From positions 4,662,481-4,726,480 of the forward strand of contig NC_049992.1 in assembly GCF_000003815.2 (NCBI RefSeq): DNA of 64,000 nucleotides, written 5' to 3'. Under the pieces are notes generated by a model. It saw only the letters and a program-made list of their open reading frames with translations, did not search any database and was not told where the DNA came from. Position 1 is the first letter of the stretch. Each line of letters begins with the position of its first letter. The translations under genes and the position numbers were made by a program. Of this stretch, positions 44,401 to 53,672 are shown one piece after another. The DNA is from Branchiostoma floridae. Taxonomy: Eukaryota > Chordata > Leptocardii > Amphioxiformes > Branchiostomatidae.

Positions 44401-44866
44401 ACTCCTCTGGTCTTTGCTCGTTCTTATCGCTAGCTAAGTCTACATCTTGGTCGTTTCTAACTGACAAGTCTTCTGGTTGTTCGTCTTGTAAGAGTGCCGC
44501 ATCGTCTCTTGACGATGCAAGCTCTGGAACAGAGTCATCATTCCCTATTGGCTGGATATCGTCTTTGCTATCTTGCATTGCACAATCTTGTTCACTATCT
44601 AAACTAGACTGTTTATGATCAGGCGAATGATCCGTTCTACTGTTTGATTCATCGTCATCATGGCATGAGTCCTGTTCTACGGCAGGATCAGGAGACGCCA
44701 CCCCGTTTACAGGAATGTCCTCTTCCGAAACCTGAGGCGCGACATCGGTCGGGTCTCCTGGACTTGAGCTGTCTTCTGGAGAGTCTTCCACGGCGCGGCG
44801 TTGGGTCTTGAGCTTGGCGCAGATGGCGTCCAAGGCCAGCCCTCCCTTCCGCTTCTTGGCAGACAT
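23436..44866 (-). CDS. CASZ1: CASZ1, castor zinc finger transcription factor (11 coding exons)
   Basis: CASZ1/castor is a nuclear transcription factor in neural, cardiac and vascular cell fate. Exons in transcript order: 44866-43368, 42515-42425, 39976-39812, 30885-30643, 30187-29286, 28555-28433, 27922-27796, 27167-26993, 26169-26019, 25597-25360 and 25022-23436. They join in frame to 5301 nt, 1766 residues, close to the long human isoform. The N-terminus [16 protein letters not shown] matches the vertebrate motif I recall as the NuRD-binding segment. Twelve castor units (a CC pair, then H.HCxxxxC-x12-H-x3-H) span about 507-545, 565-605, 625-664, 684-722, 974-1010, 1030-1070, 1111-1149, 1192-1229, 1249-1287, 1601-1639, 1659-1695 and 1715-1753. 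An in-frame TGA at 44887-44885 sits just before the start. The 5' UTR exon upstream is not identified. Confidence 0.97.
25360..25597 (-). CDS. CASZ1: CASZ1 exon 10, finger 8
   Basis: The exon is 238 nt (phase 2 to 0), with acceptor TTTACAG and donor GTTCGG. It encodes [39 protein letters not shown] and [19 protein letters not shown], clearly matching the vertebrate LCPNQ...RGHYHC...TKLPWHIKKHEKAE finger. Confidence 0.97.
26019..26169 (-). CDS. CASZ1: CASZ1 exon 9, finger 7
   Basis: The exon is 151 nt (phase 1 to 2), with acceptor CTTACAG and donor GTAGGG. It encodes one complete unit, [18 protein letters not shown] then [20 protein letters not shown], with exact C-x4-C-x12-H-x3-H spacing. 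I do not recall a counterpart in the human protein. Its acceptor and 5' part are repeated twice more upstream (26178-26419). Confidence 0.93.
26178..26419. repeat. two extra tandem copies of the CASZ1 exon 9 acceptor and 5' part
   Basis: With the real exon at 26097-26177 they make three copies, with a period of 121-122 bp (equivalent positions 26105, 26226, 26348). Each carries CAG/AAAACTGTGGCTACCC preceded by a pyrimidine-rich CTCTCCC(T/A)TACAG. Reading past the finger core in the extra copies meets TGA, and they have no matching donor. Confidence 0.95.
26690..26989 (+). mobile_element. retroelement 3' end with poly(A), abutting the CASZ1 exon 8 donor
   Basis: The plus-strand sequence GGTTAAATAAAGAATT is followed by a long A run (26973-26989) that stops one or two bases short of the minus-strand donor. 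Upstream it is TTTATGTTA-rich, like the flank of the 7190 fragment. The start is not resolved. Confidence 0.6.
26993..27167 (-). CDS. CASZ1: CASZ1 exon 8, second part of finger 6 and linker
   Basis: The exon is 175 nt (phase 0 to 1), with acceptor CTTCAG. It encodes [20 protein letters not shown] (completing C-x4-C-x12-H-x3-H) and a Ser/Pro linker. The donor GTATTT is weak and is followed at once by an uninterrupted T tract from an antisense retroelement tail (26861-26989). Only this donor gives the phase that keeps finger 7 in frame. Confidence 0.9.
27796..27922 (-). CDS. CASZ1: CASZ1 exon 7, first part of finger 6
   Basis: The exon is 127 nt (phase 2 to 0), with acceptor TTTCAG and donor GTCAGT. 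It encodes [20 protein letters not shown] and [20 protein letters not shown] then TW. The spacing between the first two cysteines is seven residues (C-x6-C), longer than in the other units. Confidence 0.94.
28001..28198. mobile_element. foldback MITE in CASZ1 intron 6-7 interval
   Basis: The outer arms CTCTACCAGGCTCCAC and GTGGAGTCTTGTACTGGTAGAG are inverted. The inner arms GACAAATAACACACCA..AGGAGTTAGCC and GGCTAACTCTTCTGGTGTGTTAT are also inverted. No target duplication was confirmed. Confidence 0.75.
28433..28555 (-). CDS. CASZ1: CASZ1 exon 6, finger 5
   Basis: The exon is 123 nt (phase 2 to 2), with acceptor TTGCAG and donor GTGAGT. It encodes [20 protein letters not shown] and [20 protein letters not shown]. 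The CVVE.CGA core matches vertebrate finger 5. Confidence 0.96.
29286..30187 (-). CDS. CASZ1: CASZ1 exon 5, finger 4 and polyglutamine/Ala-rich linker
   Basis: The exon is 902 nt (phase 0 to 2), with acceptor TTAAAG and donor GTAGGC. It encodes [20 protein letters not shown] with finger 4 ([20 protein letters not shown]), a glutamine-rich run, a Pro/Ala/Thr linker with the conserved [13 protein letters not shown]-type helix, and ends TWEKFLK. The linker contains KIKQE, which resembles a sumoylation consensus (inference). Confidence 0.96.
30643..30885 (-). CDS. CASZ1: CASZ1 exon 4, end of finger 2 and finger 3
   Basis: The exon is 243 nt, phase 0-0, with acceptor CTCCAG and donor GTGATA. It encodes [46 protein letters not shown] and [12 protein letters not shown]. 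It ends exactly at the conserved YHIK/DD junction. Confidence 0.97.
35409..35465. repeat. GA microsatellite
   Basis: A (GA)n run with three GG interruptions, on a purine strand of about 55 bases. Confidence 0.95.
36349..36653. mobile_element. non-autonomous element with GAGTTGGACAA ends
   Basis: The left end is GAGTTGGACAA (36351-36361) and the right end TTGTCCAACTC (36643-36653). It shares the TGGCTCTATTTTTCTGTGTT and AGGACATGCACTTG blocks with 2790-3137. No clear target duplication was found. Confidence 0.65.
37212..37490. repeat. intronic duplicated segment, copy 1
   Basis: Shares AATGCAGAATGTTTTCC, GCCCCAAAGTAGTGT, AGAATTGGGG and TTTTCTGTAAACCCTTTCTG, in order, with 39075-39360. Confidence 0.88.
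37821..38253. mobile_element. 433-bp hAT-like MITE with 8-bp target duplication
   Basis: The ends TAGGGCTGGGTATCGGTAC and GTACCGGTACCCAGCCCTA are inverted. A perfect 8-bp direct repeat GTGACCAC sits at each edge (37813-37820 and 38254-38261). The interior is palindromic, rich in GGACCTGAACC and ACCGGT. An 8-bp duplication and a TAGGG terminus fit the hAT superfamily. Confidence 0.95.
39075..39360. repeat. intronic duplicated segment, copy 2
   Basis: Partner of 37212-37490. It carries an internal tandem copy of GGTAGCCTGGCCTAATGCAC (39249 and 39279). The two copies lie 1.8 kb apart, on either side of the 37821-38253 MITE. Confidence 0.88.
39670..39781 (+). repeat. two 56-bp tandem copies, SINE-like tail
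   Basis: GAAGCTGGTGTGTTATGCCG occurs at 39670 and 39726 with the same continuation (GGTTATACCGGCTATA.A..ACACAGATACAGA). The ACAGATACAGATA ending looks like the tail of a short retroelement. It lies 20-30 bp from exon 3's donor side. Confidence 0.85.
39812..39976 (-). CDS. CASZ1: CASZ1 exon 3, end of finger 1 and start of finger 2
   Basis: The exon is 165 nt, phase 0-0, with acceptor CTTAG and donor GTGAGG. It encodes [35 protein letters not shown] and HTHYHCMQ, near-identical to the vertebrate protein. Confidence 0.97.
40485..41520 (-). mobile_element. 5'-truncated LINE with reverse transcriptase C-terminal half
   Basis: The minus-strand ORF (41514-40657, 285 codons) carries reverse transcriptase motifs [13 protein letters not shown] (residues 15-27), the catalytic YADD (47-50) and KLLGV (121-125), then the C-terminal region [14 protein letters not shown] typical of Jockey/CR1-type LINEs. 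The 3' end is a short tandem repeat (GAATCT)n at 40485-40507, also typical of that group. The endonuclease and first half of the RT are missing. It sits antisense to nothing: it has the same orientation as CASZ1, inside intron 2. Confidence 0.93.
42425..42515 (-). CDS. CASZ1: CASZ1 exon 2, zinc finger 1 (first part)
   Basis: The exon is 91 nt (phase 2 to 0), with acceptor TCCCAG and donor GTACGG. It completes Lys500 and encodes [20 protein letters not shown] then [10 protein letters not shown], the paired CC and the start of the C2H2 part of finger 1. Confidence 0.96.
42949..43097. repeat. two extra copies of the CASZ1 exon 1 3' end and donor, in intron 1
   Basis: The copies at 42951-42990 and 43031-43070 repeat, almost base for base, the exon 1 boundary at 43359-43398 (CTTACTTTGCGATATACTTC on the plus strand, that is the FQKYIA codons plus GTAAGT). 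The copies share a further ~27 bp (TGAATTTT.T.GTTAGG.GCACCCA) not in the exon, so one was made from the other, 80 bp apart. Confidence 0.95.
43128..43349. mobile_element. MITE of the TACTGTAAATGCA family (CASZ1 intron 1)
   Basis: The left end is TACTGTAAATGCATTTAAGT; the right end is TTTCTGCATTAACCGTTACTGTA (slightly rearranged). It lies only about 10 bp from the exon 1 donor, between the real donor and the two extra copies. Confidence 0.85.
43368..44866 (-). CDS. CASZ1: CASZ1 first coding exon (N-terminal region)
   Basis: The exon is 1499 nt, residues 1-499 plus two bases, with donor GTAAGT. It reads [20 protein letters not shown], then a long acidic Ser/Asp/Glu-rich region and the conserved blocks [50 protein letters not shown] and IFQKYIA. 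All of these have counterparts in vertebrate CASZ1. The acceptor CTTCCAG at 44889 shows that the exon continues 22 nt upstream as 5' UTR (to 44888). Confidence 0.97.
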
Positions 44867-44967
44867 GTCTAGAGCTTTCTTGTGTCACCTGGAAGGTAAA
44901 GGAAGAAAGAGGTTAATCTTTAGTCGTATGTGATATAAACTGACTGTGAGTGTAACAAATAGGAAAT

Positions 44968-45030
44968 ACTGTAAATGCATTTAAGTTCGCAGGGATTTAA
45001 TCTCGCGGTAGTGGAAAAAAGGACTGTTCA
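44968..45030. mobile_element. truncated MITE, TACTGTAAATGCA family
   Basis: Only the left ~60 bp is present (to AAAGGACTGTTC), matching the start of the 47772 copy. Confidence 0.75.
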
Positions 45031-45136
45031 AACAGCACTACTGCTATTGTTATTGTTATATATATAAGTTTGTTTTTATTTAATGAGAGAGAATCTGTGT
45101 GTATTGGAAAAGGCAAAAAGGCAAGGAAAAAACTGG

Positions 45137-45225
45137 GGGGAGGGCCATTGAAATTTTTTTGTTGGGGGGGGGGGGGACAAGCCATTAAAAAAAAATATTT
45201 GAACCTTGAGGGGGGGGGGGGGGGT
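45137..45225. repeat. G-run cluster
   Basis: Three or more G runs of 5-13 bases lie on the plus strand, with the potential to form G-quadruplexes. The ORFs across it are low-complexity artefacts. Confidence 0.8.
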
Positions 45226-46789
45226 TGGTTACCCCACCCTTTTTGGACCAACCCCCACCATCCCCCATCCCCGTAAATATCATCAAGTCCCTGAGTAACT
45301 CAAAACTGGCTACCAGACATAATTTATACACATCCTTTTTAGACTGCCCATACATGTACATGTCATAAATGATTTTGAAAGGTCTCAACAGCAGCAAGTA
45401 TTGATTTGGTACCTCTAGTTATGGCCATCTTATGGGTCAAATTAGAACTGTAGCTATGCAAGGGGGTGGGGGGGGTGAAAAATTTGTATTCTTCCTGCTT
45501 CACTCATATTTTTGTGATGACTTTCCGATAAGTATGACGAAATCGTTATGCTTGGAGGCTGTCCTATGCGATGTGTTCAAGTATCAATTCCAGTAAAAAT
45601 CGTTGGATCATTCAATCTGTAATGATTTAGACACTGCTAAAGGGACACTTTATCATGTTTTGTGTTTCAAACATAATACCCCAGAGATAAATGTCATGAT
45701 CGAGAAAAATAATCAGTCACCGAGAATTTCCTTATTCTATGTTACAGAGATTATCTTTTTCCTAAAAGCTCACCTTAGAACATTAAAATCATATTGACAT
45801 TGCCACAACCTGGATTTCTATCCAGGATAATCATAATTTACAAGTAAAGATAAACCAACACACAAACCCGACTTTGCTTTTAGATGTATAATATTGGAAG
45901 CACGGGTGGAACTTTAATAAAATGTGACACTAAGTCGAACTATAAAGCCCAAATGGTTCACTGTTTGCAATATCTTGGGACCATAAAAATAGACACACAT
46001 ATATGTATATTTGTTCAAATATAACTGATCTTTTGTCTCTGTATACAATAAAATAAGAGTTTTACGCCATATTAGATTCTAGAAATTATGTTTTCAAACT
46101 GGTAAACACAACAGTTCAGACGGTACCCCACTTTATACAGAGTCAAGGCTTTGCTCGATAGCCACTTTACCAGTCTGAATGTGTAAATTGAACCGACTTC
46201 TCCTAAGCATTAGCCAATGGCTTTGAAGCCATAAAATGCCATTGCTTGCCTTATATAATGTCTGCGCCTGTGATATGTAAGTGTATATGGGTGCATTAGC
46301 TGTTAGTTAGTTATACTTTCAGTGTCAAGGCTTTCAGCAAATAAAATACTACTTGTAAAGGGGAGCATTCTGTCCAAGTGAGAGAATTTTACAATAGAAT
46401 GAAACTCAACAATAATAAAGAAAACGTTTTATTCTAAAAAAGTAAACATTTCTTTCTAAAAACATTTATTCAACTTCAAAGACATCATGAATTCATATTA
46501 ATCATAATCTATGTAAAATATAATTGCATTGATTCATAATCTAGATTTCATCCAAAAATGGAAATAATGTTTTACAATCTTTCATTTCCTTGAATATGAA
46601 ATCAAACAGTTACGTGAAACTACGTAGAATATGGTCAAGGTTAATATTTATTAGATTGTCTCTTGCATTCAGACATTTGACGAAGGTTGAATAAAGCCCA
46701 ATTTTGCGTTGACTGTGATGTTTTCATGTCTACAGACAGTAAATGCTATATCCCATATCTCAGCCTGTGATTCGTCTATCTAGTTACTT

Positions 46790-46892
46790 TTACATGTATT
46801 GAATTTTGTGTCCTGGGTCCCCTTGGAAATCATCTGGATGGAGAAATATCCAGATACATGTACTCTCTAGACAGAATAAATAAATAAATAAA
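46790..46892 (+). mobile_element. LINE/SINE 3' tail fragment
   Basis: GTCCCCTTGGAAATCATCTG, then (AATA)n, the same family as 7190-7294. Confidence 0.55.
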
Positions 46893-47771
46893 AACCCTGC
46901 CTTTTATGCTGTACCTGTACCTTATTTTTAACTGATTGAGGAAAGGATATTCGACCCGCATGCAATGTGTGTAATCTCTCTGAGCTGGCAGTGTGACAGA
47001 AAAACCATCAAATTTGGGCAAAAATCCCTTTCAATCCCATGGCAACGCAACCTCCGGGGATAAAATGTCATAAACGACTGCTTTCATTAGTATTATCTGG
47101 CATGTCCTCCAAGGACAGAGGGGCGCGGCAGACAAAAACATGATTACAACACGGCCAGTTTACTATTATCTGCAAAATATTCCGCAATTAGGGGTCGTCC
47201 CGAGGGTGGGATGTAATTTTCTTTTCAGTAGAATGTTGGCGCAGAAGTATCATAATTTAGCCCAACATGACTGATACTTTTGCCTTGTAATGTCAGCGCT
47301 TTGTTTCCCCGGTACTTGGAAAGAATGAAAAATTCGTCGAGTAGAAGTTATGATTATGAACTCAGGAAGAATCTAATTGATGTATATTCAATAAGTGCCA
47401 TAGTGATTGTGTGACTCACGTATGAACATGTACCTTTCTGTTTGTTTTGAACTTTCAACTAGAGCAGCCTTTAAGTTTAACATCCTGCAAATATTACATT
47501 CTTGATAACTTAAATTAACTGACACGTAGTTATACAGATGTAGCTCAGAATTTATCATCTTACGTGTACATCATCATTTTGTGTCAGCAACAATTATGGG
47601 AGTAGACCATGCCCTCAGGGTTCCTGGTCTTGCGTGCAGAACGTATCAGATATCCTACAATGCAGGAGGCTTTAAGGCATCAAGAGTATGACATTCGTAT
47701 GTAACAAGCATTGACTAGGGTGTCTAGAAAAGATCCTTAGGCCACACCAATATAGTCTGTTGATTCACTGA

Positions 47772-47999
47772 CTACTGTAAAGGCCTTTAAGTTCGCTGGG
47801 ATTTAGTTTTGTGGTAGCGGGAAAAAGGACTGTTCGCTTTGGTTTTAAGTTTGCTGTAGCACCATGCACTGCAGTCTCTTACTGCCATGGAAAAATATTC
47901 GGTTGGTTTTAACTATTTTAATTTAAGTTTGCAGTGAACTGGCAACGCGGAAACCGTGAACATAAAACCACAGCGACAATAAATTCTGAATTTACAGTA
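47772..47999. mobile_element. MITE of the TACTGTAAATGCA family
   Basis: The left end is TACTGTAAAGGCCTTTAAGT and the right end CTGAATTTACAGTA. Full length, with the shared interior GTAGCGGGAAAAAGGACTGT. Confidence 0.88.
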
Positions 48000-48301
48000 T
48001 TTTATCTAAAATTTTAGCAAGAAGACATCATGAAAACAGAATGCTAGGGTGAAACCTCGCACTGAAACTCAAGAACAGACTGTCCTATCAGAGTTTGTTT
48101 TCACATTGATATTCCAATTTTGTATTACTTCTTAAGTTAAAATCCGAGAACCAGATAATTCAATTCATGTAGCCACTGTCAAAGTACATCATGTGTACCT
48201 TGGGCTAGCAGGACAACGTACATGTATAGTCCTAAAATCTACATGTAAGAACTAACATAATCAAAACCCATTTACAACTTCTTAAAATAACCTTATCTAG
48301 T

Positions 48302-48487
48302 TACTGTAAATGCATTTAAGTTCGCGGGGATTTAATTTCGCGTGGATTTAAGTTTGCTGTAACACCACAGACAGTAGTTTAATACCATAATAGAAAAGTG
48401 TTCGCGGTGGTTTTAAGTTTGGGGTGAAGCAGTCACCGTGAAAACCGCGAACATTAATCCACCACTAATATTTCTGCATTTACAGTA
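48302..48487. mobile_element. MITE of the TACTGTAAATGCA family
   Basis: The terminal repeats are the best preserved of the family: TACTGTAAATGCATTTAAGT and TTCTGCATTTACAGTA. TA at both edges fits Tc1/mariner-type insertion. The interior is shortened compared with 47772-47999. Confidence 0.9.
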
Positions 48488-51400
48488 TCCCCAAACTATT
48501 TTTTTTCCGAACAGAAGCCAACCCCTTGCCAAAGGTAATAAATGTCCAGCCTGCCCAGGGCCAGAGGTTATCAGCTGCAGTTTATTCTCCAGATGACCTG
48601 AGTTATCTACCAGTGCTCCATCATAACCATGGCACCCATGTTAGCAATATAACAATCAACCACTAATGACATCACCATGGTGATAGTCAGCTGGGTGCAC
48701 AGGTCAAAGGGCAGAGGTGAGGCATGTTTACATTAGAGGTAACCTTGGTCTGAATTAAAGCTATTTGTTACACTCTTCCTCAACTTAGGCCAAATGGATG
48801 ATTATAGATTAACTTAAATAGCTACACTTTAGAGGTTTGGGGCCTTTAAATAGTTACTAGTCTGCATGTTTCTTGGTATTGGAGGTATTCAAATTACGAA
48901 ATAGTTTTTTGATCATACAAATGTAGGTAAAGTTTGCTTCTTAGTAGTTACTGTAGGGATCAAAGTACTGGGTGCATATTTTGCACTTTTGTACAACTAA
49001 TTATAATTATAGACTGTGTGTTCATAGGTGATCCTAGATAAAAATGTATTTGTGAAGCTATGGGGTAATATACTTTACGCTCGTATACAGCATATTTGTT
49101 CTCCAATCCAATTCAGAAAATAAGAAAAAATAACAGGACCTTTGCTGCATTACTGTCTTCTTTAGATTGTTGGATTAAGCTGTAGAATTTGCGTTCATTT
49201 GTTTTATGTTGTGTGCCCAATTTTTTTCTATGCTATTCTTGTATAGTTGCCTACTTGTGGTACGTTGAACCTTTACATGTACATTCAACTGTTGTACATA
49301 GGGTCTGTCACTCACGCTCTTGTGTGCTAAATTTGGCTAAAATAGTATTCCTTGTGTTACAATTAATGGTTTGCGCATTGGCGTCGCCGTCGCCATATCA
49401 ATATCGTACACTTCTTTCCCGATACTTCCATTCTAAGCTTGAAACAAACTTAAAGGCAAAATTGCAGAGATACTTCTCCACCACATTAGGGTATACTAGT
49501 GAAACCCAAGGTCTGGGAATTTTTGATAGCAGAGAAATCTGGGCCCCAGGGCTTAAAAATAGACATGAAAATCTGCTCCCCTCACATTCTTTTACATACA
49601 TAAATATAAAGGTCTGCCCTATTTCTGCTCCATAAATTTGCAATGTAAGGCCGTATTAAAAAAACAGTAGTTGTTGGTTCTGGGATTTTAGAAAAATAAT
49701 GCTGCATTGGAAGATTAACTTGAAACACAGTCTGAGGGAACAGTCTGTGCCTTACTATAATTAAAAGTTTCAAGGATCTTACTTTTCTCCCAGCCATAAT
49801 GTCATCTTCATAAATGTTTACTTTTGAATGTCAGAAAAGAAAGATTCGAAGAAAGAAATCTGAATACATTTCTATCAGACACAATCTTCATACCAGTATA
49901 CAGTATAGCACTAAAAAAAATCTAATGCAGGATTCCGGCATTACAAACTGACTAATTAAAGAGGAAGGAAGAATTTGACCTCTCAAGATTTCACACTCGA
50001 ATGTACTTACAAGTTGCTAAACTGAATTCGCCTTAGTCTTATTTTTAACCATGTGCAAACTTTTCCCAGTCCCAAAGCTTTTAGTCTATAAATATTAGGT
50101 ACCACAGCAGAGAAATACTGGCATATTATGCATGAAATGTATAAAATATGATGTGGCATGATAATCTATATCCAGTGTGGGATCCCTTCTGGCCATTTGT
50201 GTGATCACCATTTTTGGGCCTCTAAAATATTTTGTATAATCCAACTCCAGACCATGCAAGGTTTCGAGCTTACGTAAAAATTTGTAGGTTTAGACGGTGT
50301 GGCCTATTATAGCACAAGATATTCCTTCAGGTATTATAGCAAAATTCGCTGGTTTATTCATTATTGGTACTGTTGCAGTATCCATGTTATAGTACCCAGA
50401 GACTTTTCATACTCCTGAATATGTCTAGATCTCCGTATCCTGTATTGTTATCGATCATAAAACATATCTGCTCTTTTATCTCCAATATAAAAAAATTATA
50501 ACAGAAAAGCGAGGAGAAGTTGAATTTATCCAGCAATAGTCTCATTTCGTATCTGTGAACTGTCTCTTTTCAACATGTTTGTCTTGTTGTGATCTGTACT
50601 TCGCCCGGTGTGGCAAAAATGTGCAATAAAGGTCTTCATTCACATTGTTATAAATCTTTAGTGGTCTTTTGGACTGTTTTTCCCATTGACTTAAACATAA
50701 AGAAAGTCCTGTATATTATCGAGAAGCCACCTGCTGCCTATTTTGACCATTTTTGCAAGTCCCTTGAGTGGACACTGAACAGGGTTCTACTAGCCAGGAC
50801 TCTACTTTTGCATAATGGTATTACTGGAAATTGCAAGGTGGCAAAGTGACCAATCGGGGGGTGGAAAGGGGGTCTTCATGGCCCTTCTACCGTGATAGGG
50901 TTTTGAAAATGTTGGGTAAATTATTATAGTTCTGAGGGTAGCCATGGGGGAGATTTAATATATTATTTATTATTATCAATATATTATTATTTTTATACCA
51001 CATGTAATTTGAATGTATAATGTCAGTTTGAAGGATATATCAAGATCTTTTGAATTTGATCAGACATTGCTCCATTATGGCAAATAAGTAACCTAATGTA
51101 TCAAAGTTGAAAATTTGCGGAAAGGTCCTCATTTAGCGTGGTGGCCCATTACGCTAAAAATGCACTATGTAGGACCCTAACTAGAGTGCACCCTACAGAC
51201 AGGTTTGACTACAAACATACTGTCTAAGCAGAGGTTTGGCACAAACACGCTTAAAAACATGTAAACAAAAAAAAAAACAGTTGGAGCCACACATCTGCTT
51301 GGGAGTATGTACCTGTACTCTCAAAAAACATGTCATAAAACAGTTAGAGCAAAACCTCCGCTTGGAGAATATATACCTGTACATAACTGTGCCTAGAAAC

Positions 51401-53080
51401 AGTAGAATGGTCTCATCAGTGGAGATGGACACAATGTGACCCAGTTTGCCTGGCCATAAACAGACACCTGCTCATTAGCCGATGCTGTGGGCCTAGTAAT
51501 TAAAATGTGGTAATTGTGTGCACTTCTACAGGTGAACACAGGATCATGTGGGCCCACACCGCTTTCTGATAGCATCCACACGCAGAAAAGTCTTCTTTTG
51601 GGGCCATTCAGTTCTTATCTTGAGAGCATCCACATGCACACAAATCCTCTTAACAATTATTTTCTTGGTTCTTACACATTTTGAAGTAGAAAAATTATCA
51701 AGAGGCCTCAATGAAATCAAGGGTTGGAAGTAATACCCGAATGATCTGACCACATTCACTCAAGGAAAAATTGGGTACCAATTGCAAGGACTTTCGCTCA
51801 GACTGTGTTAACTTTCCATTTTCATTATCTCTTTTCCAAGGGCCAATTAGTCAACTTGGTGCTGCCTACTCCTTGAAGTCTCCACTAGTACCTGAAGGTA
51901 ATGAAGACGTATCAAACATATACACTTTACTGACTTGCGTGTAGAGGACTCCAGGAAGACTTGTTCAATGTAACTAATGGAGATTCCTAATAAACAAACA
52001 AACAAACTGACTACATGTAATAGTCACTTAACCTTAACACTTAAGTCTTAAGACTCCCTGCTACTTTATTCTGAAACAAGTTACAAATTGTTGCCGAAAG
52101 GCATAGCCTTGGCAGGCAAAGGGTTAGAAATAAGATCCAAGGTCTGGCTGTTTTTTATCTATTTATTTATCTATTCATTAGGATTTATGATACAATGACA
52201 ATGGAGGGTATGGCGGAACAGGTGTCAAAGGACACCTTTTCAAAGCCCCCATACACACATGTTCTTTAACGGTGTGATTCTCCCCATACACAGAACCTCC
52301 ATTTAACATCGTATCCTTTTTCTGTCATTTTAATCAGGGTTTCTATTTTGTATTCAAGCAACAATTTCTGTTTTTTTTGCAAAATGGAAAACCCCAATAA
52401 AAACGACTAAAAAAACGAAGAAAAAAAACAGCTTACCTCTGCTTGGAGAGTACTAAGAAATAATAGGTTGCACAGTTACTCTAGACCTCTTACAAATTTG
52501 TTTGTTTGAAAATTTTGCACTCAATTATATGGGAGTTACATGATGTTCAGTGTTATATACTGCTTGACAACCCAATGCCACCCGGGCTGACAAAATGATC
52601 ACAAATTGCTGCCTGAAGGCATATACCCTTCGCATTAGGAGAAGGTTACAAAATCTAAACCAGTTATTTTAGGTTTGAGTATTTCTTGTTACCGATCTGT
52701 TTAAAAATGCAACATTCAATTATATCAAATCCACATAATGTTATACATAAACTGGTTTTTCAAAATGATACCTTCAGACTTTAATTTTTCAGTGTTATAC
52801 AGCATGAAAATCCAATGCCACCAGGGCCAACAAAAAGAAGCTACATTGATCCCAAGTTGAAAGCTGGCTGTCATCGTCGCTAAACGGACGGATCTATCAT
52901 CCTGGCGAAGTACACACACCACGTAAACGATTGATCATACATCAAAATTTATTAATCAATACCTGGACGGTTTATCCGCACAAAGCGGCCAGCCTGGCCG
53001 GCCGGGGAGGAGGCGGGGGTAATTGTCCTTGAAATGGGTCGACATAAAAGGGATTGTGCCGCTCACACAGGCAGCTACAC
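48488..53080. other. upstream CASZ1 non-coding DNA, no gene recognised
   Basis: AT-rich. A retroelement tail (51945-52007, GGAGATTCCTAATAAAC then AAAC repeats) and a partial CTGGGTGCA element remnant near 48966 are the only structures seen. Confidence 0.45.
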
Positions 53081-53280
53081 TATTGACATTTCCATTGTCA
53101 TGACAACTCGGCATAATAAAAAAACAACGGCCATGGGAGAATGGAATTATCCACGCAGCCTGGGAAGGATCTGTTTGTAATGACATCCACTTATCATAGC
53201 TTCGTGTAAATTAGATTTGACAATATTTACAAGTTTCTATATCATAGAAACAATTTTCTTCTTAAAAAGACTACACAGGG
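53081..53280. repeat. duplicated non-coding block, copy 1
   Basis: Shares long nearly identical runs with 53439-53672: GACATTTCCATTGTC.TGACA, ACTCGGCATAATAAAAAAAC, GAGAATGGAATTATCCACGC, GTAATGACATCCACTTATCA. Preservation is much better than in other duplicates of the window. Confidence 0.92.
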
Positions 53281-53437
53281 CTGGAAATACCTTTTTCTGC
53301 ATACCTGCACTGGTGCAGGTTACACTAAAAATTACCTACACCATACAAGTTTCACCTGCACCACATTGAATTTAGGAAGTACGGATCATACTGAAATTGT
53401 TCAGAAACCATTGCTATTTTTTTTCTTTTTAAATATA
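53276..53437. mobile_element. truncated CAGGGCTC-type element between the two copies
   Basis: It matches the reverse complement of the right part of the 9632-9995 element (CTGCATACCTGCACTGG, ACCATTGCTATTTTTTT). The other terminus is missing. Confidence 0.8.
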
Positions 53438-53438
53438 C

Positions 53439-53672
53439 ACTGTTGACATTTCCATTGTCGTGACAACTCGGCATAATAAAAAAACACCAGCCATCAGAGA
53501 ATGGAATTATCCACGCAACCTTGGAAGGATCAGCGTTCTGTCTGCTTGTAATGACATCCACTTATCATGGCTTCATGTAAATGAGATTTGACAATATTTG
53601 CCTAATGGTACAGCTTTTCATAACAAGTTGCTATATTGTGAAAACAGAGTATTTTTTCTTGGAAAGACTACA
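53439..53672. repeat. duplicated non-coding block, copy 2
   Basis: Partner of 53081-53280, with a short insertion (GCGTTCTGTCTGCTTG region) and the tail AAAGACTACACA shared as well. The minus-strand frames of both copies read AWIIPFS.G.CFFIMPSCHD, but no gene structure surrounds them. Confidence 0.92.

Larger units (their letters stand above)
44889..47771. other. upstream of CASZ1 coding start: intron or regulatory DNA
   Basis: The acceptor at 44889-44890 shows that this is intronic for at least one transcript. It holds a truncated MITE copy (44968-45030, TACTGTAAATGCATTTAAGT), a cluster of long G runs (45150-45225) and a retroelement tail (46790-46892). No CASZ1 5' exon was identified. Confidence 0.5.

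Noticed and set aside
52956-53561. short similar ORFs in both copies of the duplicated block
   Set aside because: The similarity follows from the DNA duplication; no start, splice or family support. Kept as a non-coding finding instead.
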